Shown here piece after piece: positions 13,144 to 25,700 of a stretch of DNA of 64,000 nt. The DNA is from Vitis vinifera (Eukaryota; Streptophyta; Magnoliopsida; Vitales; Vitaceae). Position numbers and translations under genes: made by a program. Every line of letters begins with the position of its first letter. The first letter of the stretch is position 1. The notes under the pieces were generated by a model. The model did no database searches. It worked only from the letters and a program-made list of their open reading frames with translations, and was not told where the DNA came from. The stretch lies in NCBI RefSeq assembly GCF_030704535.1, contig NC_081822.1, forward strand, positions 12,393,001 through 12,457,000, written 5' to 3'.

Positions 13144-14720
13144 AAACATATGCCCATATCTAACTTTGTCGGAAACGGGGTGTTGAGTGACGTGTGGACC
13201 TTGTGGTGAGGTGGGTTGGGCTTGGCCCCACAGAGTTAGGCCTCCCTGACGAGGAACTGACTCAGGCTGTCACACCAACCATGCCCTCTCATTTTCATTT
13301 ATGCTTATAATGGAGTATGGGTGAGAAGCTACTCTCATGGAAGAGGTGGTTGATGGGGGCAAGTATTGTTTTCAGATCAAAAAAGAAAAGCCATACGTGC
13401 TACAACAATATAACACAAACGAAATGAAAACTTATACTTGTCATGGATCAATAGAATATAATTTTTTATTTTTTTTAATTGGTGTGGTGAGAGGATCAGC
13501 ACCCACGAAATATAAAGATATTATAGCCATTAGGATTATAGTTCTTTTTAAAAAGGAATTTAATAATATTAAATGAGGGGATGGGATTCATTTGTTGTGT
13601 TCTCCTTGTGTAAAATATTATTTGTAATACCACCAGATTTAATGACATCAGAATAGAGTTTTATTATTTTAATCGAAGCTTTTGTCTCTTTGTTTCACGA
13701 GCATTATTGCCTGTGCGCGCCTGTGCGAAGTGTATGGCTTTTTATATTTCCAGGCTATGACAAAAATGAGCTGTGCATTCATGTTGATGGTACAACCGTA
13801 CAAGTGGGCTCTATAAACTATGAAAACTCTAAAGATCAGAAGGCAAAAGGGTAAGTTAAGAGTTAGGGATCTTATTGTAAATTTGCTCTATCCATGCCGT
13901 TTGGGCCCGACCCGGTTAAGAGTTCTTAACCAGACCTACTCTTAGATCAAGCCCAGAAATGAAAAGATTATAAAAAGTCAAAACTTAATTAAGGAGGATG
14001 CTTGAATAAAACTCAATTCAAGAAAAAGGTGGAGACAAAACATAGTGCGCCAGGTTGATGTCCAATTATTTTGACTCTAAACTTATCTCCTCATTTTATA
14101 TCTGCTGAATCGTTTTCCCACTCCTAAATCTAGCCACAAATTATTCCCACTCTTCTTACAAATTAACATCAAATCTACAACGCTTCATTGTGTAAAACGG
14201 TGGTGTCTCTAGTTTTTGAAAACCAAACACGCTTTTGCCCAAACGGTCCCTTCTCGCTTACAATAAAATTGCTGCTCAATGGAGCGCCGGCCGATCCTAT
14301 GCGTATTTGATGGGTGGAAGAGGCAGTAACATGTAAACATCAAGCATGTGACTCCTCCACAGTCTCAGATGGTTGCGTGCCGTATTCATCAGCATGTTAA
14401 ATTCATGCTTCCACCCTACTACTCCCTTAAATATCACACCATTCAGAAGCATTTTAATCAAATGTTGTGTGCCCTCTTGGCTTGCTGTGGAGAACTCTGC
14501 ATCGTTAGTTGCAATAAATAAATGGAAATTTCTATCTTAAGTATCATATGAAGCGTCTCATGTGCTCTACCCACTGTTGGTATCATACTGTCAGCGTTCA
14601 AGTCGAATGTCAAAGCATATGATTGGGTCCAGTGAAGAAGGTAGAACCCAAACGGAATCCGGCAGCTTTCCATGTGTCTGAAATCGGATGCAACTCTGAT
14701 TTTGCATTTAAAGAATATTA
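13144..14720. other. Intergenic region after thaumatin-like copy 1
   Basis: No gene is recognised. The sequence is of mixed composition with no clear repeats. The first few hundred bases should hold the 3' untranslated region of the thaumatin-like gene. Confidence 0.5.
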
Positions 14721-14961
14721 GGTGGTTTTTGTTTTTTTACTTAATTTTAAATAGAATTTTAATGCTTAATATTATTAAATATTAAATTATTTGTTTTTGT
14801 AATATTTTATTTTTATTAAGTATTAAAAAGTAAAGAAAAATCAATATTTTTTTTTTATTTAATAAAAAGTTTACAATAAGTTATGAAAGAATAGAAAAAT
14901 AAATAATTTAAATTCTAAAAATAAATTACTTTCAATAAAAAGTCAAAAAAACAAACGCCAC
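14721..14961. mobile_element. Small non-autonomous TIR element (MITE)
   Basis: The left end reads TTA then GGTGGTTTTTGTTTTTTTAC; the right end reads in reverse complement as GTGGCGTTTGTTTTTTTGAC. The interior is AT-rich with TATTTTTATTAAGTATTAAAAAG, the same block found in the copies at 35427-37269. It is oriented opposite to those copies. Confidence 0.7.
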
Positions 14962-15018
14962 TAAATTACTAAATGGGTATTTCTTCAAACGTCAAATTTG
15001 AATATTTGAATATATATG

Positions 15019-18000
15019 TGTGGACCCCGCATTTCGGCTCAATGCGTTTCCCACTCGATGGCGAGCTCGATTTTGATTTCGAAAAATTGATCTTTATTGA
15101 TTAAGAAAAATTGACTTGGAGTCGCCACTTATTTTTATTTTATTTTTAAAGGGTAAACAAAATAAGAAAGAAAAACCCTAAGTGTGACTCCTTGTTTTGG
15201 AAAAGGTGGTCTGTGAAAAACCGGATCGGGTTCGGGGGTCAGGTTACTCATCGGGAAGGTACGATAAAGACCGTAGCACCCCTCTAAGCCCCTAAAGTCG
15301 GGTCTCTACTAATAAAGTGAAACTGACGTGGCAATCGAATAAGAAAGTCAATGGATACTCACATCAATCATGCATATATGAGAATCAGAATAAGTATAGC
15401 GAATGATCAGAATGAGTGAATGCGTACCTGGGTAGCAAACAGCAACGCGCTATCATGGAATGAGGTTAGTGAATAAACACAATGATTATATGTATATCAA
15501 GGAACAGAGTAAATCGATCACACATGGCAAATGAATCGATCAATCAGTCAATCAATCATGAAATCTCATATGTAGGGCCCCCACCAAAGCCCCTTTCGTC
15601 TTGCTTGTATCAATTCCGATAACTCCATTATTCGGAATTACAAAATTTGATTCTTTGCTTATTTCAAAACATTTTTAAAACATAGGAGCAGAAGATTGTT
15701 TTGAAGACCAGAATGGAATTAAGCTATTTGAGAGAAAATCGGATTTTTTGGAATTTAATTTGAAAAACTGGAATCTCGAAGATCGCTAGAAAATTGGAGT
15801 TGTAAAGTTTATTTGAAGATCGGATTCGTAGGAATTAGATGTAAGAATGAGAATTTTGGAAATTAAATTTGAAAGAAATTGGGATTTTGAGGGATTATTT
15901 GAAAGTTCGGGATTTTTTGAGGAAAACTAAGTTACGAAAATTAGGGCTTTGGGAATTAAATTTTGAAAGAAAACAGAATTGTGAGGTATTTGAGAAGTAG
16001 AGATTATGAGAGTCGATTTATAAAAAGTTGGCAATCTTGAAAATCATTTGAAGGCAAAATTTATAGAAATAATGAATAAACCAATAGTGACAATGATAAT
16101 GATAAGCAACGGGATAAATACGGGAATTGGAGCACGAGAAACTGAAAATGAAGTTCGGAGATAGGACAATCAGAATTTCGAATAGCTAAACTTAGGAATC
16201 GGAATTTTGAAGAATTAGACTTTACTGATTGAAATTTTTAAGAGAAATAAACAGGTAAGTATGGAATAATGTTACTAATTAATCAAAACGATACTTGGAC
16301 GGATGAATAGTGAATAGTGGGATTTTGAAAATTAAGTTTGAAAGTCGGATCTTTGAATAATTGGACTCTAATTATTGGAATTTTTAGAAAAAAAGAAATA
16401 AGTAAACATGGAATTTATAACAATGATAACAAAGATGATATGTGAATGAATAAAAGAGAATGGTGGAATTTTTTTAGTCTCAAGGTCAAATTTGGAAGTC
16501 CGGTTTTGAAGAATTGAATTTTAATGATCGAAGTAAATAAGTAAATAAGTATGAAGTAATGATACTAACGAACAAAAATAATGTTTAAACGAATAAAAAG
16601 GAGGATAGTGGAATTTTTCTAATTGAGAATTGGAATTAGGGCGTTGGATTTTTAAGGGATATGACTTTGACTAAATAGTTAGGTATGTGATTATAATACT
16701 AATTAACGAAAATAACATTTCGGTGAATAAAGATGGATGGTAGAATTTTTGGGATCGAAGTTTTAGTTAAGGCATGGGGTTTTCAAGTTGACAAATATGA
16801 GATTTAAAAGAGTATTTGAAGAATTAAAACATGTGGTCTTGACTTTCTTTTATAGATTGGACTTTGAATAAATAATAAATACGGGATTAATAATTCGAAT
16901 TATGAAAATATGATTTAAGCAAGTATTTTGAAGAATTAAATTAAAGTATGAGATTTTTGAAGGATTGGTATGAATAAGATAGGATAATATAAGATAATAA
17001 TCCTAATAGATAAATATGAGATTTAAAAGAGTATTTGAAGAATTAAATCATGTGATCTTGGTTTTCTTTCATAGATTGGACTTTGAATAAATAATAAATA
17101 CGGGAACAATGATTCTAACTAATGGAAATATGATTTAAACAAGAATTAAATTAAAACTTAGGATTTTTGAAGGATTGACATAGATAGATAGGAGAATATA
17201 AAATAATAATTCAAATTGATGAACATAAGGTTTAAAAGAGTATTTGAAGAATTAAATTAAGACATGTGATGGTTTTTGGTAGATTGGACTTTGAATAAAT
17301 AATGAATACGGGATAGTGATTTGATTTATAAAAATATGATTTAAACAAGAATTAAATTAAAACTTAGGATTTTTGAAGGATTGACATAGATAGATAGGAG
17401 AATATAAAATAATAATTCAAATTGATGAACATAAGGTTTAAAAGAGTATTTTAAGAATTAAATTAAGACATGTGATGATTTTTGGTAGATTGGACTTTGA
17501 ATAAATAATAAATACGGGATAGTGATTTGATTTATAAAAGTATGATTTAAACAAGAATTAAATTAAAATTTAGGATTTTTGAAGGATTGGCATAGATAGA
17601 TAGGAGAACATAAAATAATAATTCAAATTGATGAACATAAGGTTTGAAAGAGTATTTTAAGAATTAAATTAAGACATGTGATGATTTTTGGTAGATTGGA
17701 TTTTAACTATTGGAATTTTTGAAAGAATTAAATACACAAATGCGGACTAATGATAATAATAACGAGAATAATATTTAAACGGATGAAAGTAAGTAGTCGA
17801 ATATTTGAAATTGAAAATCGATTTAGGAAGTCGGATTTTTGAAGAATGGTTTTAAAAGACATAAGTTGTGGAGATGGGACTTAAAATTTGGATGGTAGAA
17901 AATTCATTGAAGCCAACATAAATTAATTATATAAAAATTTTCATATATGATGATTAGACATGACTAAAGCAAAGAAGATGAAATGTAAATTATTTTGGGT

Positions 18001-19411
18001 TTTTAAAAACAATATTTCTATCCTAATAATTTATCCTTTAGTGATGTTTAAGTTGAGTTAACATATTAGGTAGAAATAGAATAAAATAAAAAAACAAAAA
18101 TGAATGAATAAATTAATTAATCACAAAGGTTAGAGGCTTGAAAACTTATTTAGAATTAGAAAAGCCAAATAGGCTATCTCAACATGGGCTTGGGCCGCGT
18201 GAGTGGCTAGCATGGGGAGCATGAGGCCATCCAGCAATGCAATTGGGCTTGGGTTTCAATCAGGCCCAAAACTGTCACCAAGAGCAAACCCAAAGCACCA
18301 TCACCATCAGAGCTTGGGCCTGGGCTCCAACTTAAATCTGAGCCCAAGTCTTCATGGGCAAGCCTAATACAAACACCTCTTCCCCCTCCAGACTTGGGCC
18401 TAGTGCCCCAACTCAATTCTGGGCCTAAGGTCTCTACGGGCAGGCCTCAAGCAGCTATCCTCTTCTCCGTTTGTCTCTCCACCCGCGCGGCAACCTCGAA
18501 GGGAGCCTTCCACCACCGGCGACGCGATGAAGAGGGGAGCCATGGTGGAGTCCAGAAGACGCTGCTGCCATGGTGGCCGGTGCAAGAACGACGACGCCAT
18601 GCGCGTATGGAGGGTCGTGAAGCTCTCCAAGCCTCGGACAAACGCACCTCTGATGAAGACGGGGAGAGCGATGGCGGATATGAGAGGGAAAATGGTGGAG
18701 GCAGCTTGCAGTGGATAGGTTTAAAGGGAGAAAATGGGTATGCTGAGCAAGAAATGAGTGTGGCGGGCATCACGTGGCCATGCATGATCATGCAACTCAT
18801 TCTTCAGTTTCCGAACAACATAGCATCAAGAGATATCGCATGAGACAAACATGGAGCCTCATCCATAAAGCTGTTTCGAGAGAGAGAGAAAGGGGACCGG
18901 GACAACGAAGGATGCATAAAAAAAATGAACAATCCAAAGCAAACAACGTTGAACTTGAAAACCAAGTAATGGCATCAAAATAGACCCGAGAACAACGCTA
19001 ACAAGTGTAAGACTTCCAGCAAGGTCTCGTATCCAGGTCGAAGAAACAATAACCAGAAATAATAATAAAGAAGATACAATAAAATAAATAAATAAATAAA
19101 AGGGTCCACGAAGACATACCTGGAGCGTTTCCTTTGCCTCCCTGTAACTCTCTCCTGCTCAGCAAAAGCTCCCTCTTTTCTTTTTATCTCCTTTCTATCC
19201 TCCCTGTCCCGTGTCTTCCTCAGCAAGTCTCAACTTGCTCTGCCCCCCATCCCCCACCAGTCAGCCAGCCTGGTTCCCTTTACCTACCCGCTGCCTCTCC
19301 ATCTAATCTGGCCGCCCCCATCAGCATAAATCCCGGGGTGGTCAGAGAAAAGAAATATATAAAAATAATAATAATAAAAAAAAACATAAGCCCTCTCATG
19401 GGGGGTCTACA
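15019..19411. mobile_element. 4.4-kb solo LTR, probably Gypsy-type
   Basis: The element begins TGTGGACCCCGC and ends GGGGGGTCTACA, so it has TG...CA ends with short imperfect inverted repeats (TGTGGACCCC against TGTAGACCCC). It is flanked by a perfect 5-bp duplication, ATATG, at 15014-15018 and 19412-19416. No gag, protease, reverse transcriptase or integrase is visible and there are no second LTR or internal primer-binding sites, so a solo LTR is the simplest reading, although 4.4 kb is long for one. It contains a minisatellite (about 16740-17720) and a GC-richer block (18200-18850) whose open frames look incidental. Very long LTRs of this kind are known in some plant Gypsy lineages. Confidence 0.8.
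16840..17720. repeat. 206-bp minisatellite inside the solo LTR
   Basis: The marker AGATTGGACTTTGAATAAAT recurs at about 16853, 17074, 17281 and 17487, with a diverged copy (AGATTGGATTTTAAC) at about 17693. Spacings are roughly 221, 207, 206 and 206 bases. Each unit also holds TAAATTAAAACTTAGG, TTTTTGAAGGATTG and AGATAGATAGGAGAATATAA. Confidence 0.8.
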
Positions 19412-19504
19412 ATATGATTAAATTTAATTTATTAAATAAAGATATAAATAAATATGATCAAAATATAAAAATATAAATAAATAAAATTAGGGTATAAATG
19501 ATGA

Positions 19505-19790
19505 TACTTATTTGGTTCATAATATCTTTTTGATATGTCATTAATGGACCAAGTCTATGTACTTTGAGGTTTTGAAATGAAAAGAATATCCCACTCAATT
19601 AGGATCTACATGTCCCAAAATCATCCATCACCATTTGATTCATAATATTTTCTTGATATGCTATTAGTAGACCAAGTTTTTGTATTTTAGGTTTTGAAAT
19701 GAAAGGAGTACCCTCTCCATGTCCCAAAATCATTCAATTAGGATCTTCACATCCCTCACATCCCAAAATCTTGTTGAAAATGTTGGTTGA
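19505..19790. repeat. Degenerate tandem repeat, unit about 130 bp
   Basis: TTCATAATAT followed by a TTGATATG motif, GGACCAAG or AGACCAAG, GGTTTTGAAATGAAA and TGTCCCAAAATCAT recur at about 19515-19630 and 19640-19735, with a shorter third piece (CATCCCAAAATC) after that. It is non-coding. Confidence 0.6.
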
Positions 19791-20092
19791 TGATGTCTTT
19801 TCATACCCTTGGAAAAAAAAAAGTACCATTTAGATCGAACTTTTGCATTTGGAGGTCTTCAAATGAAGGAACACCCCACCAAATCTGGACCTCCACATCC
19901 CAAAATCTGGATAAAAATGGAGCTTTTTTGTGCATTTATGAGCATCCATTACTCCTTTGTTATTTTGGTAGATGGATATTTAATTAGGTTATTTTTTTGC
20001 TTAAGATGCAGCACTACTCAACGCATAAAACGAGGCTGCCGACTGGTCGAGCAGGCAAGGAAAACGTTAGCACATGGGGGGCGTTCGATAGG

Positions 20093-20265
20093 GGACTTTT
20101 CTCAATAGTACAGTAATTTAAAAAAGTTATGCTTAAATTACTGTACTGGAAGAAGTTATTACAAATATATGGTAGTTTTTGCCACATAGGAGAGAGGAGA
20201 GAGGAGAGAGGGTGAGAGAAGAGAGGAGAGAGGAGATAGGAGAGAGGAGAGAGGGTGAACGGATA
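20093..20265 (+). repeat. Left terminal inverted repeat of the palindrome-array element
   Basis: It pairs with 22551-22721. Shared landmarks, in order: GGACTTTTCTCAATA, TTTAAAAAAGTTA, CTTAAATTA, GAAGAAGTTATTACAAATAT, TTTTTGCCACATAGGAGAGA and GGGTGAACGGATA. I estimate about 90 percent identity by eye. Confidence 0.85.
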
Positions 20266-20280
20266 AAATTTTTTAAAAAA

Positions 20281-21551
20281 GCGAACTCGTCTCTCGAAGA
20301 GACGAGTCCATGAAAAAAAATATATATATAATTTTAAAAAAATTCTAAACAATTATTCAAGGAAACTCGTCTCTTCAAGAGACGAGTTCCCATTAAAAAA
20401 TATATATTTTTAAAAAATTCACAAATTAAAAAAAAAAAAAAAAAAATTGGAACTAAAATGGGAAAAAAAATATATTATTTTTTTAAAATATATTTTTTAT
20501 TTAAAAAAAATCCAAAAAAAAAAAAAATCCTAAAGGGAACTCGTCTCTTCAAGAGACGAGTTCCCTTGGGAAAAAAAAATATTTTTTTTTTATTTTAAAA
20601 AATCCCAAATTAAAAAAAAAAACACAATTCCAAAGGAACTCGTCTTTTTTTTTTTTTAAATATATATATATATAAAAAATAAAAAAAAACAATTCCTCAA
20701 AATTCCTAAAGGGAACTCGTCTCTTCAAGAGACGAGTTCCCATGTAAAAAAATATATATATATTTTTTAAATATATATATTAAAAAAAAAAAATTCCCCT
20801 AAAGGGAACTCGTCTCTTGAAGAGACGAGTTCCCATGTAAGTTAAAAAAAAAAAAGTGTAAAAAAAATATATATATATATTTAAAAAAAAAAATTTCCTA
20901 AAGGGAACTCGTCTCTTGAAGAGACGAGTTCCCATGTAAAAAAAAAATATATTTTTTATTTTAAAAAATCCCAAATTAAAAAAAAAAAAAAATCCAAAGG
21001 GAACTCGTCTCTTCAAGAGACGAGTTCCCATGTAAAAAAAAAAATATTTTTTTAAATATATATATATTAAAAAAAAAAAAAAAAAACAATTCCTCAAAAT
21101 TCCTAATAGACGAGTTCTCATGTAAAAAAAAATATATATTTTTTAAAAATATATATATTTAAAAAAAAAATTTTCAAGAGACGAGTTCCCTTTAGGAAAA
21201 AAATATATTTTTAAAAAATCCCAAATTAAAAAAAAATAAATAAATAAATAAAAACGAGTTCCATGTAAAAAATATATATATATATATTTTAAAATATATA
21301 TATTAAAAAAAAAAAAAACCAATTCCAAAGGGAACTCATCTCTTCAAGAGACGAGTTCCCATGTAAAATTTTTTTTTTTTTAAATATATATATAATAATA
21401 AAAAAAAAAAAAAACAATTCCTAAAGGGAACTCGTCTCTTCAAGAGACGAGTTCCCATGTAAAAAAAAAATATTTTTTTTAAATATATATATATATATAT
21501 ATATTAAATAAAAATATTTTTTTTAAATATATTTTTTATTTTAAAAAAATC

Positions 21552-21585
<34 letters not shown>

Positions 21586-21928
21586 CAATTCCAAAGGGAA
21601 CTCGTCTCTTGAAGAGACGAGTTCCCATGTAAAAAAAATATTTTTTTAAAAAAATATATATATTAAAAAAAAAAAATCAATTCCTCAAGGTAACTCGTCT
21701 CTTCAAGAGACAAATTCCCATGTAAAAAAAAAAATATTTTTTTTAAAAATATATATATTTAAAAAAAAAAAAATTTCCCTTTAAGACGAGTTCCCATAGG
21801 AAAATTTTTTTTTTTTAAATATATTTTTTATTTAAAAAAATCCCAAATTAAAAAAAAAAAAAAAATCCAATTCCAAAGGGAACTCGTCTCTTCAAGAGAC
21901 GAGTTCCCATGTAAATTTTTTTTTTTTT

Positions 21929-21974
<46 letters not shown>

Positions 21975-22543
21975 TAAATAAAACAATTCCTAACGGAACT
22001 CGTCTCTTCAAGAGACGAGTTCCCATGTAAAAAAAATTATATTTAAAAAAAAAAATTGTTTTTTTTTCTTTTTTTTTTAATTTGGGATTTTTTTTAAATA
22101 AAAAATATATTTAAAAAAAAAATATTGTTTTTCCTATGGGAACTCGTCTCTTCAAGAGACGAGTAAGAGACGAAATTTTTTTTTTTGGGATTTTTTTTTA
22201 AACAAAAAATATATTTAAAAAAAAATAATAATTTTTTTCCCATGAAACTCGTCTCTTGAACTTTAGGAAATTTTTTTTTAATATATATATTTTTTTAAAA
22301 AAAATATTTTTTTTTACATGAGACGAGTTTCCTTTAAGAATTTTTTTTTTTATTTGGGATTTTTTTTTAAATAAAAAATATATTTAAAAAAAAAATTTTC
22401 CCAAAGAGACGAGTTCCCTTTAGGAAATTTTTTTATATTTAATTTGGGATTTTTTTTAAATAAAAAAAATATTTTTTTTCCTGGGAACTCGTCTTTCCCT
22501 TGTCTTTTTTCATGGAACTCGTCTCTTCAAGAGACGAGTTCCC
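20281..22543. repeat. Array of 31-bp palindromes
   Basis: The unit is the arm GGGAACTCGTCTCTT, one unpaired base, and the reverse complement of that arm. Near-complete copies lie at about 20281, 20361, 20535, 20711, 20804, 20903, 20999, 21330, 21426, 21596, 21689, 21878, 21994, 22138 and 22513. Half or broken copies lie at about 20636, 21107, 21174, 21254, 21783, 22245, 22319, 22405 and 22483. Spacers of about 70-130 bases are almost pure A/T; many start with CATGTAAAA and contain TCCCAAATTAAAA. From about 22030 the spacers appear in reverse complement (AATTTGGGATTTT), so the array itself contains an inversion. Confidence 0.93.
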
Positions 22544-22550
22544 TTTTTTA

Positions 22551-22721
22551 ATATCCGTTCACCCTATCTCCTATCTCCTCTCTCTCACCCTCTCTCCTCT
22601 CTCCTCTCTCCTCTCTCCTCTCTCCTATGTGGCAAAAACTATCATATATTTGTAATAACTTCTTCTATTATAATAATTTAAGCGTAACTTTTTTAAACTA
22701 CTGTAATATTGAGAAAAGTCC
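22551..22721 (-). repeat. Right terminal inverted repeat of the palindrome-array element
   Basis: It is the inverted partner of 20093-20265 and ends GAGAAAAGTCC immediately before the 10-bp duplication. Its CTCTCTCCT microsatellite has a slightly different copy number from the left end. Confidence 0.85.
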
Positions 22722-22731
22722 GTTCGATAGG

Positions 22732-25700
22732 CACCTGTCACACCATGTGGTCAAGTGGGATGGACGGAGGCATTAGCTTTAAAATAATCATATGTGGCAC
22801 CACGTCACGCCCTCCAAAATATTGAAAGGTCAGAGTCGTGTCGTTGTCGAAGCCAGAATGGTATGAATAGTGTGCAGCACAAACGATGGGGTCCACGTTA
22901 TCCACAAGGGTGGGCTTATAGTAAATTGGTAGTTCCTCTTTTATCATTCTTATTTATGATCTCCCCATTTTGGTTTATACCCTGTCCTGACATACTTCAC
23001 TAACATGCAACGGATCACGTGCATTCATGTAAACAAGGTACTTAAAATATTTTATTTTTTTTATTCAAGTAAAAATAACAAGTTGATATTACTTAATATA
23101 ATTAATATGAATTGATTAATAATAAATTCACTTTATTTATATTGAACGATGTCAATAGGTTACTTTTAGTTAAATAAAAAAATCAAATATTTTGATTTTT
23201 TTTATTTAACTAAAAATCAAACACCAATAGATAAATTAAGGCTACGTTCGATAATGATTTATGAAAATAATTTCTAATTTTTTTTTTAAATTATTTTTTT
23301 GTTTTATAAAACAAAAATTTATTTTAAAACTTAAAATATTTTTAATCTATTTTTAATATTTTAAAAATAATTTTTATATTTAATATATTTTTTTATTTTT
23401 TATTTTATCATTATACATGTTTATATAATTATTTTTTGAAATAGTCTTAAAAAACAAATAAAAATAATATAAAATAAAAGACAATTTTTTTTGTTGTTAA
23501 ACGTATTTTCCAATTGTTTTATTTTGGAGATTGTTCTAAAAAATAATTACCAAACAGGTGCTGAGAAACTCTTCTTAAAATATTAATTCAACACATGTTT
23601 GCATAATTATTTTTTTAAAATAGTCATAGAAAAACAAATAAATACAATAGAAAAAAAGAACAGAAAACAGAAAGTAAAAAACAATTTTTTGTTATGAAAT
23701 GTGTTTTCTTTTTTTTTTTCTTCTAAATATTGTTTTAAAAAATACTTACCAAACATACCTTAAAAACTCTTCTTAAAAAAGTAATTCAACTAAATAAATA
23801 ATTTTTTTCAAATAAAATTTTAGGGTTTATTGAATCATCTCAATAATGTTTTTCTAATTTTTTTCAATACTATTTTTTTTTTTGACATGAAGAATAAAAT
23901 ATTTTTTAAACATTCTTCTTATTATTATATTCTAGTTTCTTTTATATGGTTTTTGGTAAATCAAACTTAAAAATAAAAATAAAAAATTAAGATTCCATTT
24001 TTTTTCTCCTTCCCTTACATCAAGCCATGCAATTACTAGAAGCTAAAAATGAGGGTAATCTATTTGTATAACATTTTGTATAAGTAACACTAGTGAATGA
24101 CATATTAAAACACCTTTAGCCATCAAAAGGATTTGTATATTGTATGATCACAAGGAATCTACTTTCAATATAAGCCACTTAAAGTTTGAAACCCCTTTTC
24201 AATGTCGTGAAAGTGCACGGAACTAAATTTGTCAGACTCCGAGCTTTCAAACGTAAAATTTTCTCATTGCATTATCCAGAACCATGGTAATAGATGGTAC
24301 GTAGCGCCGTCTAGGGTCTCCATGAAGCTGGAAGTTACAGACATAGCCGCACGCCCCGCAAAACAGAAATCAAAGCGAGACCCAAGGGTCAACGGGCTGG
24401 CCTTGGACACCCAGTTAATTTACAAACTCAGAATTAAATTAAGATCAGCCCTAAGATAAGAACCCATAATCTGGTGTCTCTCCAGGAACCAGCGTGCTCA
24501 ATAATAACAAACCGCATCAGGAGAATGGTCAATGCATGCAAAGATTGTATATCCAGTATCTCACAAGTCACAAGAATGGTCGACAGGAATGAAGGCTGCT
24601 ACCTACTACTTCTGGTCCCCATGATTAATGTATCCAATCACTATTATTAACTTCAAACCCAATTCAAATTTGAACTTTTAAAGTTGACTAAAATGTGGGC
24701 AGTCACAGACTGATAGTGCAGTTGGATGCTGCTTCACACTTTCCTCATAACCAGATAACCTCTCAACGGCCTTTGCGTCCTTGAACCACTCCTCTCCCAT
24801 ATTCAGGAAGAAGACACTTTACCTTTGGCCTCCACCAACAAATAACAATTTGTATTGTAATCTTTCTTTTAGGAGAATTGTCAAACTATGACTCATAATT
24901 TTGACCCCAGAGGAATTGGCAGTGGTCAAGCAAGGGCTGCAATTCGAACTGTTTTCACAAATATGAGAATAAGTAGATTCCATGGCGTGCTAATCATATG
25001 TTGATTAGAATAATAATCAACCAACTCCTCACTCAAGTAAATTGGTCTTCACATACGAATTAAAAAGCTTTGAGACAAAAGTTTTGACCAATCTGGACAG
25101 GTTCTTGAGAAAAACTTTTCTTACATTGAAACATAGAATATATGCAATGGATCAAATTTGGTTACTTGGGAAGAGTAAGGTTATCACCCATGACTAGACT
25201 GGTATTGAGTATCGTATGGAAACTGAATTTACACGTTGTCTTCTACAAGGGAATTGAAATTAGTTTTTTTTATTTTTTTAATTTCATTCAGATCTATTGT
25301 TCAACGACTCTGAGCCATCCGAATCCCTCCCACCAAACTGGGCTGATTCTTCTTTCTTTCTTTCTGACATGTCTAACCTAATTAGGCTTGAACTGTTTCA
25401 CTTCTGGTTTGGACCGAATCATGTACTACTTTTTTGTTTTCTGTTTCTTTTTTCTTACCAAATCTGGTGACCATGATAGCTTGCTTTGTCATTTTTCATG
25501 GACTGATTGACTGAGATTTTACACATTCTTCTTACTGCTGGGAGGGTGGGCCCTCTGCTGTTAAAGTGCATACCTATCAGCCCAGCCCAGCCCAAGTTTG
25601 CTTAGAAATGCATTAGAAAGGAAATATGCGCTGGCCATGAATGACAAGCCCAAATAGGCAATTCTCTCGAACTGCTGAACCACTTGCCGCCTTTAGCACA

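Larger units (their letters stand above)
20093..22721. mobile_element. Mutator-like non-autonomous element carrying a palindrome array
   Basis: Both ends start (read inward) GGACTTTTCTCAATA and continue as inverted repeats for about 170 bases, to the GGGTGAACGGATA motif at about 20265 and 22551. A perfect 10-bp direct repeat, GTTCGATAGG, flanks the element at 20083-20092 and 22722-22731. Long terminal inverted repeats with a 9-11-bp target duplication are the hallmark of Mutator-like (MULE) transposons. There is no transposase, so the element is non-autonomous. Between the ends lies extremely AT-rich DNA punctuated by a 31-bp palindrome (separate entry). The GAGAGGAGAGAGG microsatellite in each end is part of the inverted repeat. 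Confidence 0.85.

Noticed and set aside
18207..18843. Overlapping open frames on both strands in GC-richer DNA
   Set aside because: They lie inside the 4.4-kb solo LTR, are open in several frames because of base composition, and show no domain.
20281..22543. CRISPR-like appearance of regularly spaced palindromes
   Set aside because: This is a plant nuclear context; spacers are low-complexity A/T and related to each other, unit spacing varies, and there are no cas genes. Inverted ends and a target duplication explain it as a transposon.
20281..22543. Palindromes as bacterial-type transcription terminators
   Set aside because: The hairpins are followed by A or T runs, but this is eukaryotic transposon DNA with no adjoining genes.
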